Shown here one piece after another: positions 25,702 through 36,110 of a DNA stretch of 64,000 bases (the first letter of the stretch is position 1; the number at the start of each line of letters is the position of its first letter). Position numbers and translations under genes: made by a program. Source of the DNA: Helopsaltes ochotensis (Eukaryota; Chordata; Aves; Passeriformes; Locustellidae); NCBI GenBank assembly GCA_013400155.1, contig VXBM01000138.1:630437-694436 (forward strand), written 5' to 3'. Under the pieces are notes generated by a model. It was not told the origin of the DNA. It worked only from the letters and a program-made list of their open reading frames with translations, and did no database searches.

Positions 25702-27398
25702 CCATCAATACTGATCTATGTGTTATTGGACTGCAATTAATTATAGCATTCCCTTTTACACATTTCTGGGGGAAAAAATAAAAAGAAAAGCTATGTTTGA
25801 AAAATATAATATAAAGTTTACATTTCTCTCTCAGAATAATCTTAGAATAAAAAACAACTCCAGGCTCAGTGGCAGAGGGATTCTGTCTACAATGTTTTAG
25901 CTGTGATTCCAAGCTGCAGATAAAAGGACATAAATAACGTGGGCATACACTGCCCAGAGATTTAGACTGTTTTAACAACTTGGTTTTTTGAAAATGAGCA
26001 AAACCCTCAAAACAAATAAGAACTTGTGGGGGTACACATCTGTATAGAGAATGCTTCCTTAAAAATTAATTTGTGATGATTTCACCAAGAACAAAACTCA
26101 TGTGGAATTTTCAAATAGGTCTCCCATGGATCGGGAAACCAATCTCAGTGAGCTGATTCTGTGTTCCTGCTCGGAGTTTGCTATGACCAAAATGGTTCCC
26201 TGTACATATTATCCACTGCTCAAAGTCTCTGCTATCATCATGGGTTTGCAGCCCTCTATACTATGTTATTAGAGTCAGAAATACCTTTTTCTGCACAGGA
26301 AAACTATTTGCTGTTCACGTTATGAAAATATGATTCTACAATAATAAAAGCAAATCAGAGTATATTAGGCATAGCCACTTGGTCAGATGATAAAAGCCTT
26401 TACTGTCATAACTTAGCGCAACGTTATCCTGACATGTCCTGAAACTTTGCAAATTCAGTGGAGAACCTGTGGCTGATATTAGCAAAAGCAGTGCCAGATT
26501 TCTGGGAGACAGGTTTCCAGTTGTTTCAGGATTCAGTCTATGCATCTCACTGTTCTTGATTGGTTTTGTCTTTTCCATATCCCCATGAAACAGGAAGGCA
26601 TTGTTGTTCCATTATCTCCCCTACTGAAACACGTTGTAGGTTACATTACTTTCTAAAGGTTAAACACAAAGTCACTTGAATTAAAATTGAGTTTGATATA
26701 CTCTGGTTGAGCATCTTCCCAGTTAAAATATATTCCTGCACAAAGTGAACTGAGAATTTCTCTGCCACCATATATCCTGATTGTGAAACTTAACAATTAG
26801 CTATTCATTTCTAAGCTATGCTTTTTTGTCTTTATTTTAACATTGCCTTAAATTTGACATGAAAGGTTTTAATGAAGGTGTGAAATACTTGGCAGTTAAA
26901 TCTGGCATATGCTGTAACACCTGTTAATTTCAACTGTTCATTTTAAGCTGTTACTTTATTCTTGGCATTCAGTCTAATTCATGCTGTGATTCTTAGTTTG
27001 AAAGAAAAAAAAATACAAGCTGCTTATAGATTCCCTTCTACAGCAACTTTTACTTAATATTTTGTATTTCTGCCATCTTTTTTAGCATTGTGCATTTGTA
27101 TAGAAAGGATGTTAAAATCAGGATTGCAATATCATGCCATAAAAGATTAAACTACAGGATGAGAAAACATGGAAGTTAATGACTAAAGGTCCATCTTGAA
27201 TTTTCCTAGGAAAGCTTGGATCAGCTCAAATCATTGGAGGCTTGTGGCAATCTCCACCATTTAAATTTGATTTGAACATAGGTCTGATTTTAATGCTTAG
27301 TTATGGCTAACACAGAGATCTGACTTTTTGCATTAAAATTACAATTTTAGCAATAAGTATGTGATTTAACTAAAGTATATTGTCCTAGTGAGGGTATC

Positions 27399-27783
27399 TG
27401 TGGCAAACCTTTTGGTCCCCTGACTACAGGGCAGAGGGTGGCAAGAAAATAATTAGGAGTGGGAAGGATGGTTGGCATTAGAAAAAGAAGAATTTAATAA
27501 CGGATAAAAGAAAATAACAAATGAAGACCAGAAAACGGAGGGTATAGCAATATATATAACCATAGGGAAGGAACATTCTAGCAACATAACCATATAACGA
27601 ACATAGCTAGCCAATAGGGGAGGAGAATTTAGGCTAATTAACATAACAACCTTAGGGTCTTCTAGGTAGAGGTTTCTAACTCGACCTAACTGAAAGGGAG
27701 GATACCAATGGCCTTGAATTTGTTCCTCACTCATTGTAAGGAAGAGCTGGCTGGCCTTCGGCCCCACTAGCTCAACTCCCACA
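27399..27783 (-). mobile_element. Complete 385-bp solo LTR (second ERV family), sense -
   Basis: Plus-strand ends are TGTGGCAAACC and AACTCCCACA, a perfect 5-bp terminal inverted repeat (TGTGG...CCACA) with TG...CA ends. It is flanked by GTATC (27394-27398) and GTATA (27784-27788), a 5-bp target-site duplication with one mismatch. In sense (minus) order there is a promoter-like layout: CTATTGGCTA, an inverted CCAAT box (plus 27608-27617), then GGTTATATATATTGC (plus 27547-27561), then ATTAAA as a possible poly(A) signal (plus 27493-27498). A 109-codon minus-strand frame runs through it and is a by-product of the LTR. No internal viral sequence adjoins. The boundaries and layout are seen directly; the ERV assignment is inference, and no database family name is claimed. 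Confidence 0.82.
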
Positions 27784-28727
27784 GTATATAAAGCTTTGTC
27801 TGTATTTTAAGATGATGTTGAGCATTGTGCTCCTTGCAGTGTTGATTCTGGTGGTAGTTAGAGGCAGCTGGATTAGTTGTGTCATGAAATCTGGGACTGT
27901 TCCAGTCAAAATCAGTGAACATTCAGATAATGTAGTGATCCAATATTCAGTGCTGATTCATAAGGGTGCTTCAACTACATTTTACAGAGTAGCCTAAATA
28001 TGTATCTCTCTTCTGTGTATATATCAAGCACTTCATTATTCTGTGGGTAAAATGCCAAAAGATATAGGCTTCATAATTTCATGTAAGTATGGCTGTAAGG
28101 TGACATTGTATCATACAGAGTTAGTAGACCTTAAATACATAAACAGCATCATAATAGAGTCCTCCTCAAGGTCATTATCACTTTTTACATTCCGCAGCTG
28201 CAACATCTAGGACATTAATAATCTGAAAATCCAGGTGTCTCTTTCCATTTTTCAGACTACAGGGACTTGAGACATTTCCAACTCCTTGATTAGGGGAATC
28301 GGTGAATATTAGCTGTTGAGAGAAGGGCTGAGAACGCTAACACAGAGCTTCAGTATAAAGTCTTCGTAAAATAGGATTAAAGAAGAACTCATGACAATCC
28401 TTTTACGTCAAGACAAAAGAAACTCTTTTCACTTTATGATCTGTTGAACATTGGGGCGTGATATATAGCCAAGGAAAGTAAACCAGGAAATGTCTGTGTA
28501 TAAAGGACTGGAGGCATTGCTTTCTCAAGAAAAAAAAAAAAAAAAATATGTATATTTCTTTGATGGATGTACTCTCTTTCTCTCAGTAAGTGGCATATTG
28601 CATGTCAGGAACATTTTCTCCTTTTGATTCAGTTGGTTACTTTTTCTTTTGTCCATGGTTAATTCATGCATGGATATGCGCATATGCACGTGTCTTAAAT
28701 TTCATCTCTAGAAATATTTACTGCAGT
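27784..28727. other. Non-coding flank of the LTR
   Basis: TATATAAA at 27785-27792 lies 20 bp before a 61-codon plus-strand frame (27812-27997) whose first 19 residues are hydrophobic. The spacing would put the transcription start on or after the ATG, so I do not call a gene. A run of 17 A lies at 28530-28546. Confidence 0.5.
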
Positions 28728-29428
28728 TGAAGTACTTGGAACAAGTGAAGAGACAGGGATTTGATGGATGGACCACTAAGAAGATGAGGAATTGGCTGGA
28801 TGGTGGCGCTTGAATGGTTGCAGTCAATGGGTAGATGTCCAAGTTCAGACCAGTGATGAAGAGTGATGTTCCCCAGGGATTGGGATTGGGACTGGCACTG
28901 TTTAACATCTTGTCTGTGATGTTGACAGTGGGATCAAGTGCACTCCCAGAAAGGCTGACAATGACATCAAGCTGTGTGGTGTGGTCTACACACTGGAGGG
29001 AAGGGATGCCATCCAGAGGGACCTGAACAGGCTTGAGAATTAGGACCAGGCAAACCTCATGAAGTTCAGCAAGGGCAAGTGCAAGGTCCTTCACCTGTGT
29101 TGGAGCAATCCCACGCACAAAACCAGGCTGGGCAGCGAATGGATTGAGACCAGCCCTGAGGAAAAAGGACTTGGGGACGTAGACTGATGACTCAGTGTGA
29201 CCTGGCAATGCACACTCGCTGCCCAGAAAGCCAAAGGCATCCTGGACTGCATCAAAGGCCACATGGGCAGCAGGTTGAGGGACATGACTGTCTTCCCCTC
29301 TATTCCACTGTCATGAGATCCCACCTGGAGTACTGCATCTAGGTCTGGAGTCTGCAACATAAGAAGGACGTGAATCTTTTAGAGCAAGTTCAGAGGAGGC
29401 CACAAAGATCATCTGAGGGCTGGAGCAT
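28728..29428 (+). mobile_element. Decayed CR1 LINE fragment (reverse-transcriptase end of ORF2), sense +
   Basis: The copy starts near ACTTGGAACAAGTGAAGAGA and ends abruptly at GAGGGCTGGAGCA. It encodes part of CR1 reverse transcriptase. SDVPQGLGLGLALFNIL, read at about 28862-28912, matches the SGVPQGSxLGPxLFNIxI block. About 50 residues on, the ADDTKL catalytic box is decayed: it reads ADNDIKL near 28955-28977. Later blocks (GACCTGAACAGGCT, AGTTCAGCAAGGGCAAGTGC, CCACCTGGAGTACTGCATCT) follow the canonical CR1 order. Frameshifts and stops break the frame, so it is not functional. The last ~350 bp and the CR1 tail are missing, which needs a later deletion or rearrangement. Confidence 0.95.
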
Positions 29429-32400
29429 TCAATTTTCTATGATTTTACTCTGGATATAGCTAGTTCTAGACTTGTACTTTTCAAAGAACTCTTTTGGAAA
29501 TCGGGCGTGCAAAAGGTTGAGTTCCATTCTGGAAACAAAAGAAGTGTTTAAATATTGAACGCTAACTTTTTATTTGGTTAAATTGTGGTTTACCATGAAA
29601 GAAAAGCTTTTTGAAAATTGTCACTCTGAGTGTTGATTTACCCTGAAAACAAAAAAGAAATGCCAGAATGCAAAGTCCACCATGCAAATTAAATTCCCAA
29701 ATGTCCCAAGCTACCATAATGATTCTCCTTTTAAAATAACCACAATCTCTGTCTGATGATAGGTCTCACAAATCATAGTTCTCAGATTTCATTACTAATG
29801 AAATTTGTCGTTTAGGTTTGGCAGCTGTGATTGCCACGCAAATGTGAGCCACTAATTAGATTGATTGTCTATTTGATGCCTGCTGATTAGCTTATGAAAA
29901 CCCTCTGTATTCCTGACTTCATGATAGAATGTTCCTGACTTCATGATTGCTGATTGATGCTCAGAAAATCTGATTACTGTCTTGAATAGCCAAGTAATGG
30001 CTCTGTCAGCTTTCCAAGGATATAGATATTCACCTAACAAGGGTTATAGGCTAGGGTCTTACATTTAATATTTGGTATTGTATGTTTAAAATTCTTTTAA
30101 TTAGAACATTTATAATACTTTGAACCATGAATGGTAAATATTTAGATAGGGGTCCAAGGTCTGCAGGAAAACCATCAGGTGTCTACTTTCTGACTTTTGA
30201 CCTGGAACAAGTCCAAGAGATTCAGACACTATCAGAAGCAAATTCTCTGATTTGCAATTACAGGAAGAAATACACCTAGTGACATTCCATTCAGCAATCA
30301 GGCTATTTATGGTAGAGAATAGAATATTACGTGAGATTTTTAGAACCATTTCCCTCAGTGAGTTCAAAGAGAAGAGGTAATACTGTATGAGGTTCAAAAA
30401 CCTTATAATTATTGTCCTGGGCTTTTGGACACTCCACAAATTTACTTTGAATATTTTGATCCTACACTGTTCTGCGAAAGTGAATATGCTACACTTGAGC
30501 ATACATTTTGTATGTGTGTCTTGCGATTTCATAAGTTAGTTTTCCACCGTTTCGTGTAACTGAGGTGTTATTTGATATTTAAGCTTACAGAGGAATCAGG
30601 GATTTGGTCCAATGGAGGAATCATAAAGAAAACTGAAATCTGAAATTAGGCATACAGTGGTCACCTGAGGGTACTGAAAATGATGTTTCTTTTACTGTGG
30701 TTTGGGCACAAATTCATGTAAAAGTAGAATTGAGTTACATGATATCCATATTAACAACAAATACATTCTGATAATCATAATATGGTTGCCTAAAGCACAT
30801 AAACTTCCATATTACCCTTCAAAAAACAAAATAATGGTGTTGTGCTTGTTACAAGTCTGATTCTGACATAATTGGAAGAATTAATCATGCCCACAAACCA
30901 GATACTGTTCCAGACAATTTCCAGTCTGTAGAACAGGTGTCCTAAAAGTATTGCACACTCAGGGTGGTAGGACTGAAGGGATGAGAGTGCAGAGATAAAC
31001 AACTGAGCTTCTCCCTCTGGAAATGGCTCAGTCATTGATTTGCTATGAAAACTTGGTCAAGTTATCTAAATATTAGTGTCTTCATTTCCCATGTGTCAAA
31101 TTGGATATCCTTGGTGAAACACTACAAGTGAAAGCTGCTGTGTAATCACTAACAACCTTTACTGCTCTGATACTTGCCACCAGCATAATTTTGTATGGCT
31201 TCAGTGTATCGTGAAAAAAGAGTATCTTGTTAAAAGAGAGTTGCATGGTACTTTTATAGCTTATAGATTGTCAATGACTATTAAATTATATTGGAAGGTA
31301 TACTTGGTTGATATTAGTGACATTTTCATTAACTTTATTGGATTTATTTTAAAAGCCATTAACTTCAAGAAAACGAAGAGAGTAGCAAGATGATATTGTG
31401 CCTTACAATACTGTATAACAATTATATGCAAATTAATTATCATACCAATGATCATGGACTTGAAGTGGTGCAACCTTTCAAATAAATCCATTGAAATAAT
31501 CTTGTTAACAGCAAAACACATTTCGAGTCCTTATTGTCCTTTTAACACTTTATTGTATATGTATTATGACTATTGAATGAAAAATATGTTGATATTTGGA
31601 TTTTATTATGACAGAGAGCCAGTTACGTGTGAAGCCCAAGATACTTTAAAAAGGCTGATTACATACATTGATTGATGATTGGCTTCAAAATGGTTTTCCT
31701 TGCCTAGATGAGAAAAGTGATGGTTTTGACCCAGCTCATTCAATCAAAATGTTAATGCAACAGAAAGCATGGCTGCCTGCAGATTCAACAAGCCAGGAGA
31801 GAATCTAAATTATTCACTGTTTGTCACTAATGGACGCTTATGAATAAAATTGTCATTCATTCCCATCCGCTCTGCCAGTGCTGAGGTCCAAATACATTTT
31901 TGTCCCGTTGCAGTCAAACAAGAGATTCTGAAGGAATAAAGGAACTGGTTTAAGTATTTAGTATTTCCCTTGAGTTGGAATTATTTCTATCTTTTAAAAT
32001 ACTGTTTTCTGTAAGAAGTCTAGGTAGGATAAATGCATATGATTGGAATGCCTTCTGCACACAATAAAAAAAAAGTATGACTCAAAATATATTTTCTGAG
32101 TTTTCCATGATACAAAACACTACACAAGTTACTTAAGAGTTTTTCTCAAGTCCCCTTCTCTATCCTTCCTTTCTTTACCTTTTTCCCTGCTGTTATTTAC
32201 AGATGAGTTATTGTAACTGTACATCTCGTTTTGACAGGAGCAGGAGTTTTAACTTTCCAACTGAAACATCTGTGAATATCTTTTATTCTAGATAGGAGGT
32301 AGAATTAAAAAGTAAGACATGAACAGGACTATAGTGAAAGTGTCTTGTATAGTAAATATTAGCTGCTAACAGATTTTTACCTTCCAACCAAAAACTGAGA

Positions 32401-32759
32401 GAGGCATCAGTTATTGCCAGTGTTTTTATTTGATGTCACTATTTTTTGTACTTGACCATGATTTTGCATACTTCTCCCTCTATGCAACTTTTGTGGGTCT
32501 TTTCCTCTTGTGCTCCACAAGAGAATTCAAAATCAAATTAGCAGACTGTTAGGAAGAAAATCTAATTGCCCAGGACAGAGTCCTTAGAGAAGAATTTCAG
32601 GTGTAAGCGCTTTGACTATTTCTTTTTCTTCACCAGTAAATATCGGTATTGAAATTTTTAATTTCCCTTATATACATCATCTAAATAAACCAAGTTTGAT
32701 CCTCTGTTGTCCTTAAGGGAGGTGGAAGAGTAAAACAATTTTAAGCCCCCATAGGCCAA
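29429..32759. other. AT-rich non-coding DNA, nothing recognised
   Basis: A 140-codon minus-strand frame (30110-30532) has no recognisable domain. Apart from a short duplication at 29910-29947, nothing is seen. Confidence 0.55.
29910..29947 (+). repeat. Partial 22-bp tandem duplication
   Basis: TTCCTGACTTCATGAT occurs at 29910-29925 and again at 29932-29947 with a 22-bp period. Confidence 0.95.
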
Positions 32760-33120
32760 CAGTGATCATGACTGGAGGTGCCCATCAGAGTGATCAAGAG
32801 CCAAGCTCGGAGAGCTCAAGGGAAGGACACGTGTGAGAGAGGAGAGATGGCAGTGACTATCCATCACAGGATGCTGGGCTAGAGATGCAGGTGGCTGCAA
32901 ACTGCAGCTCCTGCCAGCTTCTTTCTGTCCAAACACTGGTGTCCCCAAACCACCCAGCACGAGTGTCACATTCCTGAACACCTGTCACATTCCTGAACAG
33001 CCCCAGTTTGGGAGCTGCGTGGGAACCACAGGCAGCACGAACCACAGTTCACCTCTCCACACTCACGGTTTAGAAAGCATTTCAGCTCAGCTAACCCAGC
33101 GAAGGCAAATCTGCCTGACA
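32760..33120. other. Locally GC-richer non-coding patch
   Basis: It is visibly richer in C and G than its surroundings and includes a 19-bp tandem duplication. It has few CpGs, so it is not a CpG island. It could be an unrecognised old repeat. No exon is supported. Confidence 0.4.
32964..33001 (+). repeat. 19-bp tandem duplication (two copies)
   Basis: TGTCACATTCCTGAACACC (32964-32982) is followed by TGTCACATTCCTGAACAGC (32983-33001), with one mismatch. Confidence 0.97.
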
Positions 33121-34550
33121 AAGAGAGCTTGAAACAGAACAAAGAGGCACAGAGATCTCCAGGAGAAAACTGCCGTATTTGGCAGAGTCTGTTGACAGGA
33201 GCTAGTCGAGATTTTTCCAGTGTAACAGGTTGCCAGAAGAAAATGCCAATTTAACAACACCTAAATGATTTCAAGAATGTACCAACTTAATTTAAAACCT
33301 GGATGGGAAAATTACCAAAATGAGACATTTTGATAAGGTCAAAACATTTCATTTTGACATTTATTTTATGTTATCATTTAATATATAGTAAAAGTAAAAA
33401 AAGATGAAGCAACTTTTTCAACTTTATCAGAACTACAGTTTTCTACCTTATTAAAATGTAATGCTTCAGAGCAGTTTAAACAAAGTTTTCTGAAACTTTG
33501 TGCCTCACAGGAAAACCTTAGATTTTGACTTCTGTTCCCCTTTAGAAATGAAGGCACATTTAATGTTTGAATTTTGCACGCAAAGAAGTTCCATTTGGAA
33601 GACAGTTCTAACATAATGTTCACCTTTTGATCTTGTAATGTATTATTTCTGAATCAAATGAACTGTTGAACAGCTTCTGACAGCAGATGATGAGGTTGCA
33701 TTAGACCTAAAGGGTAGAATTCAGTTTTTGATTAAGCTACCTAGATGTATGAGGGGCCATCTTAAACTGAATTCTCCCCAAATGTGTAGAATTAAAATGT
33801 AAATATTCATAAATGGATAATAAGATTATTAGGCTTCAAGATTATCAAAAAGAAAGAATCCCGTATGATTCCTGGGGTCAGTGATGAGGAGCTATATGTA
33901 CCAAATTAATTTTATTGTTTGGGACATACTTAACAACAAGCAGGCATTTAATTTGGAATGGTCAGAAACTTCTGTAGGTGGCAATTACCTATGCCAGGTA
34001 TTTTCTTTGGCAATACTAAGGTAATTTTATAATGTACAAAGATTTTTATCCAATTGATATAGATCTCTGCAACAATACCAAAATTTTGAAATATCAGTAA
34101 CATGCACGTGTGTGCTTTCTTATAATGCAATTAATAAACTCTGAGGTTTCAGACAAACATGATGTTTCCCTTGAAATAATTTTATTATTGCATAGGAATT
34201 TTTCTTTTTAAACTTATTAACATTGCTGTAGAAATTCAGGTTGTACATCAGGTGATCAGAGGCTATAGTTCAGCACAATGTCTGCCATGGTGATGAGCTC
34301 CTTGGAAATTCTTGTCCATTATTTTTCTCATTTTCAAAGTGGTGATCTTGAAAGCATGGCTCTGCTATATATATCCTGCATAAACCTTCAAATCTGCAAG
34401 TGTTCCTCAACCTTGCATAAGATGTAGCAGCTTTTATTTCAAAAGCAGACAGTTGTTGTCTTCTCTATTGTAAAACATGGGCTTTTAAAGCTGTTATCCT
34501 CTGGAGGTATGTAAAGCAAGAAAGAGAAGGCAAGAGATCAAGAGATTTGG
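33121..34550. other. AT-rich non-coding DNA, nothing recognised
   Basis: No coding, RNA or repeat signal is recognised. Confidence 0.55.
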
Positions 34551-34620
34551 TAGGGGTTTTTTGTTTGTTTATTTTTGTGTGGGTTTTTTGTGTTTGTTTT
34601 GTTCGTTTGTTTGTTTTTTT
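34551..34620 (+). repeat. G/T-rich low-complexity tract
   Basis: It is built almost only of T and G (TTTG, GTGTGGG, GTTTGTTT words). It is the complement type of the A/C tracts elsewhere. Confidence 0.9.
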
Positions 34621-35502
34621 CTGAACTGGGAAAGGAATGCTGCTAGATATTCTGGGCATCCACAACACTAAGAATCAAGTAACTGTTGAGGGCTGTGGGT
34701 ACAACAGATATAAGGTTCTTTTTCCTCAGAAGTGAAAGTATCCAGTGAAAATCCCAGTGCCTTTTTCAGCCGCTGACACTCCCAGGAGACCATGGGAAGC
34801 TGTGTCATGTAAAACAAACCACTGCATGATTCATGTCATCGTTTCATTTCAAATAGAGGGAAATGTGTCTTTTGATTTCTCAGCAAACCATGCCCTTAAG
34901 TTCAGGGAGTCACAAAGTAATAAAAACACTTTGTTTTGTTTCTGCCAAGTTCTGCCTTTGTGGTTTATTTTTTTGCTACCTGAATCTTTTGTGGTTTGTA
35001 CTGCAGACAGCAAAGCTGGGGTGATACATCATGTCAAATCATACAGAGATGCTCATAATGTCCAGTCACACCTCACTGGATGCAGCACACTGTTAGGAGG
35101 AGGTATTGCATGACAAATTCTATGTCTGTATCGCTATATGTATGCATGAACAGGTAGAATTGGGGGATTCATTGATGCTTTTGAATCTGCAGCTGCTTGG
35201 ATAAATATTATTTTCCCTCAAAGGAGAGCAAAATGAACACTGAAAGGAGAAAAACCAACACCAAAACAATATAAAAAGTGATTCCTACTCATATTTTTGG
35301 GCTGGAGATGATGTAGAATGAATAAAAGATAGACTGGGGGAAAAAAAAAAGATTATTTGGTTAAAGTCAATGATTCTCCTCATGAATGTTCAGCTGTGGA
35401 GTGTCATTTTGTGGTAGATTTATTACAGACCTGTCACTGAAACTGACCATCACATAAAATCTAGTGGAAGACAGGGGCTCTTCCCATGACAAAAAATCTA
35501 GC
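34621..35502. other. Non-coding DNA, nothing recognised
   Basis: A 122-codon plus-strand frame (34745-35113) has no domain or splice support and is left out as chance. Confidence 0.5.
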
Positions 35503-35571
35503 CCATGACAGGGGGTTGGAATTAGGTGATCTTTAAGGTCTCTTCCAACCAAATCCGTTTTATGATTCTTC
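35503..35571 (+). mobile_element. CR1 LINE 3' tail (69 bp), sense +
   Basis: GGGTTGGAATTAGGTGATCTTTAAGGTCTCTTCCAACCAAATCCGTTTTATGATTCTT-type text matches the extreme 3' end of CR1, including the conserved GGTCTCTTCCAACC block and ATGATTCT terminus (35515-35570). It is either an extremely 5'-truncated insertion or the remnant of a longer one. Confidence 0.88.
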
Positions 35572-35984
35572 CTCATTACTTTCAAAGTTGTGTTTCTCTT
35601 CTCTTCTCTTAAGCTGGGAGAAGTCCCTGCCTGACTGAAGGTTATACTCATATCATTGCATATTTCCTTTTAGATTTGTTTCTAATTTCTTCCTATCTAC
35701 ACACAAATCTCTCTCACTTGACCTTCTTGAAGGGATTGTCTGGGCTAGCTGGCTAAGCTGGGTTCTACTTTCTCTTGAGCTGACAATCCACCACGAAGAC
35801 AGCACAAAGGCCTGATAATCCCCAGGACATTTGGGATCTTTCTTGAGGAACTGAGAAAGAATGGTAGTTGATATCTGCATCAGTGGACTTTAGGTTGTTC
35901 AAGTCAATCGGTACCCATGCTAAAAACCTGCCCTCATACTCTAGCATCAGTCTTCTTCAGGTGAGACTTCTATATAATCTGATT
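35572..35984. other. Non-coding DNA, nothing recognised
   Basis: No gene or repeat is recognised. Confidence 0.5.
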
Positions 35985-36110
35985 TAAAAAAAACCAAACC
36001 AAAACAACAAAACACACACACAAAAAAACCCAACCAACCAAACAAACAAAAATACCCAAAAAACCAAAAAACAAACCAACAACAACAATAAAAACAACCA
36101 CAAAAAACCC
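35985..36110 (+). repeat. A/C-rich low-complexity tract (126 bp)
   Basis: Almost no G or T occurs over 126 bp. Words include CCAACC, CACACACA, CAACAACAA and AAAACCC. Minus-strand open frames through it translate to F/V/C/W/G-rich junk. Confidence 0.93.

Larger units (their letters stand above)
23181..27398. other. AT-rich non-coding DNA with AT microsatellites
   Basis: No gene is recognised. Alternating AT or TATA/CATA runs occur at about 24369-24413 and 25672-25701. Open frames are below 100 codons and carry no domains. Confidence 0.6.

Noticed and set aside
27453..27782. 109-codon minus-strand open frame
   Set aside because: It lies wholly inside the solo LTR and follows its promoter and tail sequence, so it is not a gene.
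28708..29262. 184-codon minus-strand open frame
   Set aside because: It is the antisense shadow of a plus-sense CR1 reverse-transcriptase fragment.
30110..30532. 140-codon minus-strand open frame
   Set aside because: No domain, and the sequence is rich in residues typical of random AT-rich translation.
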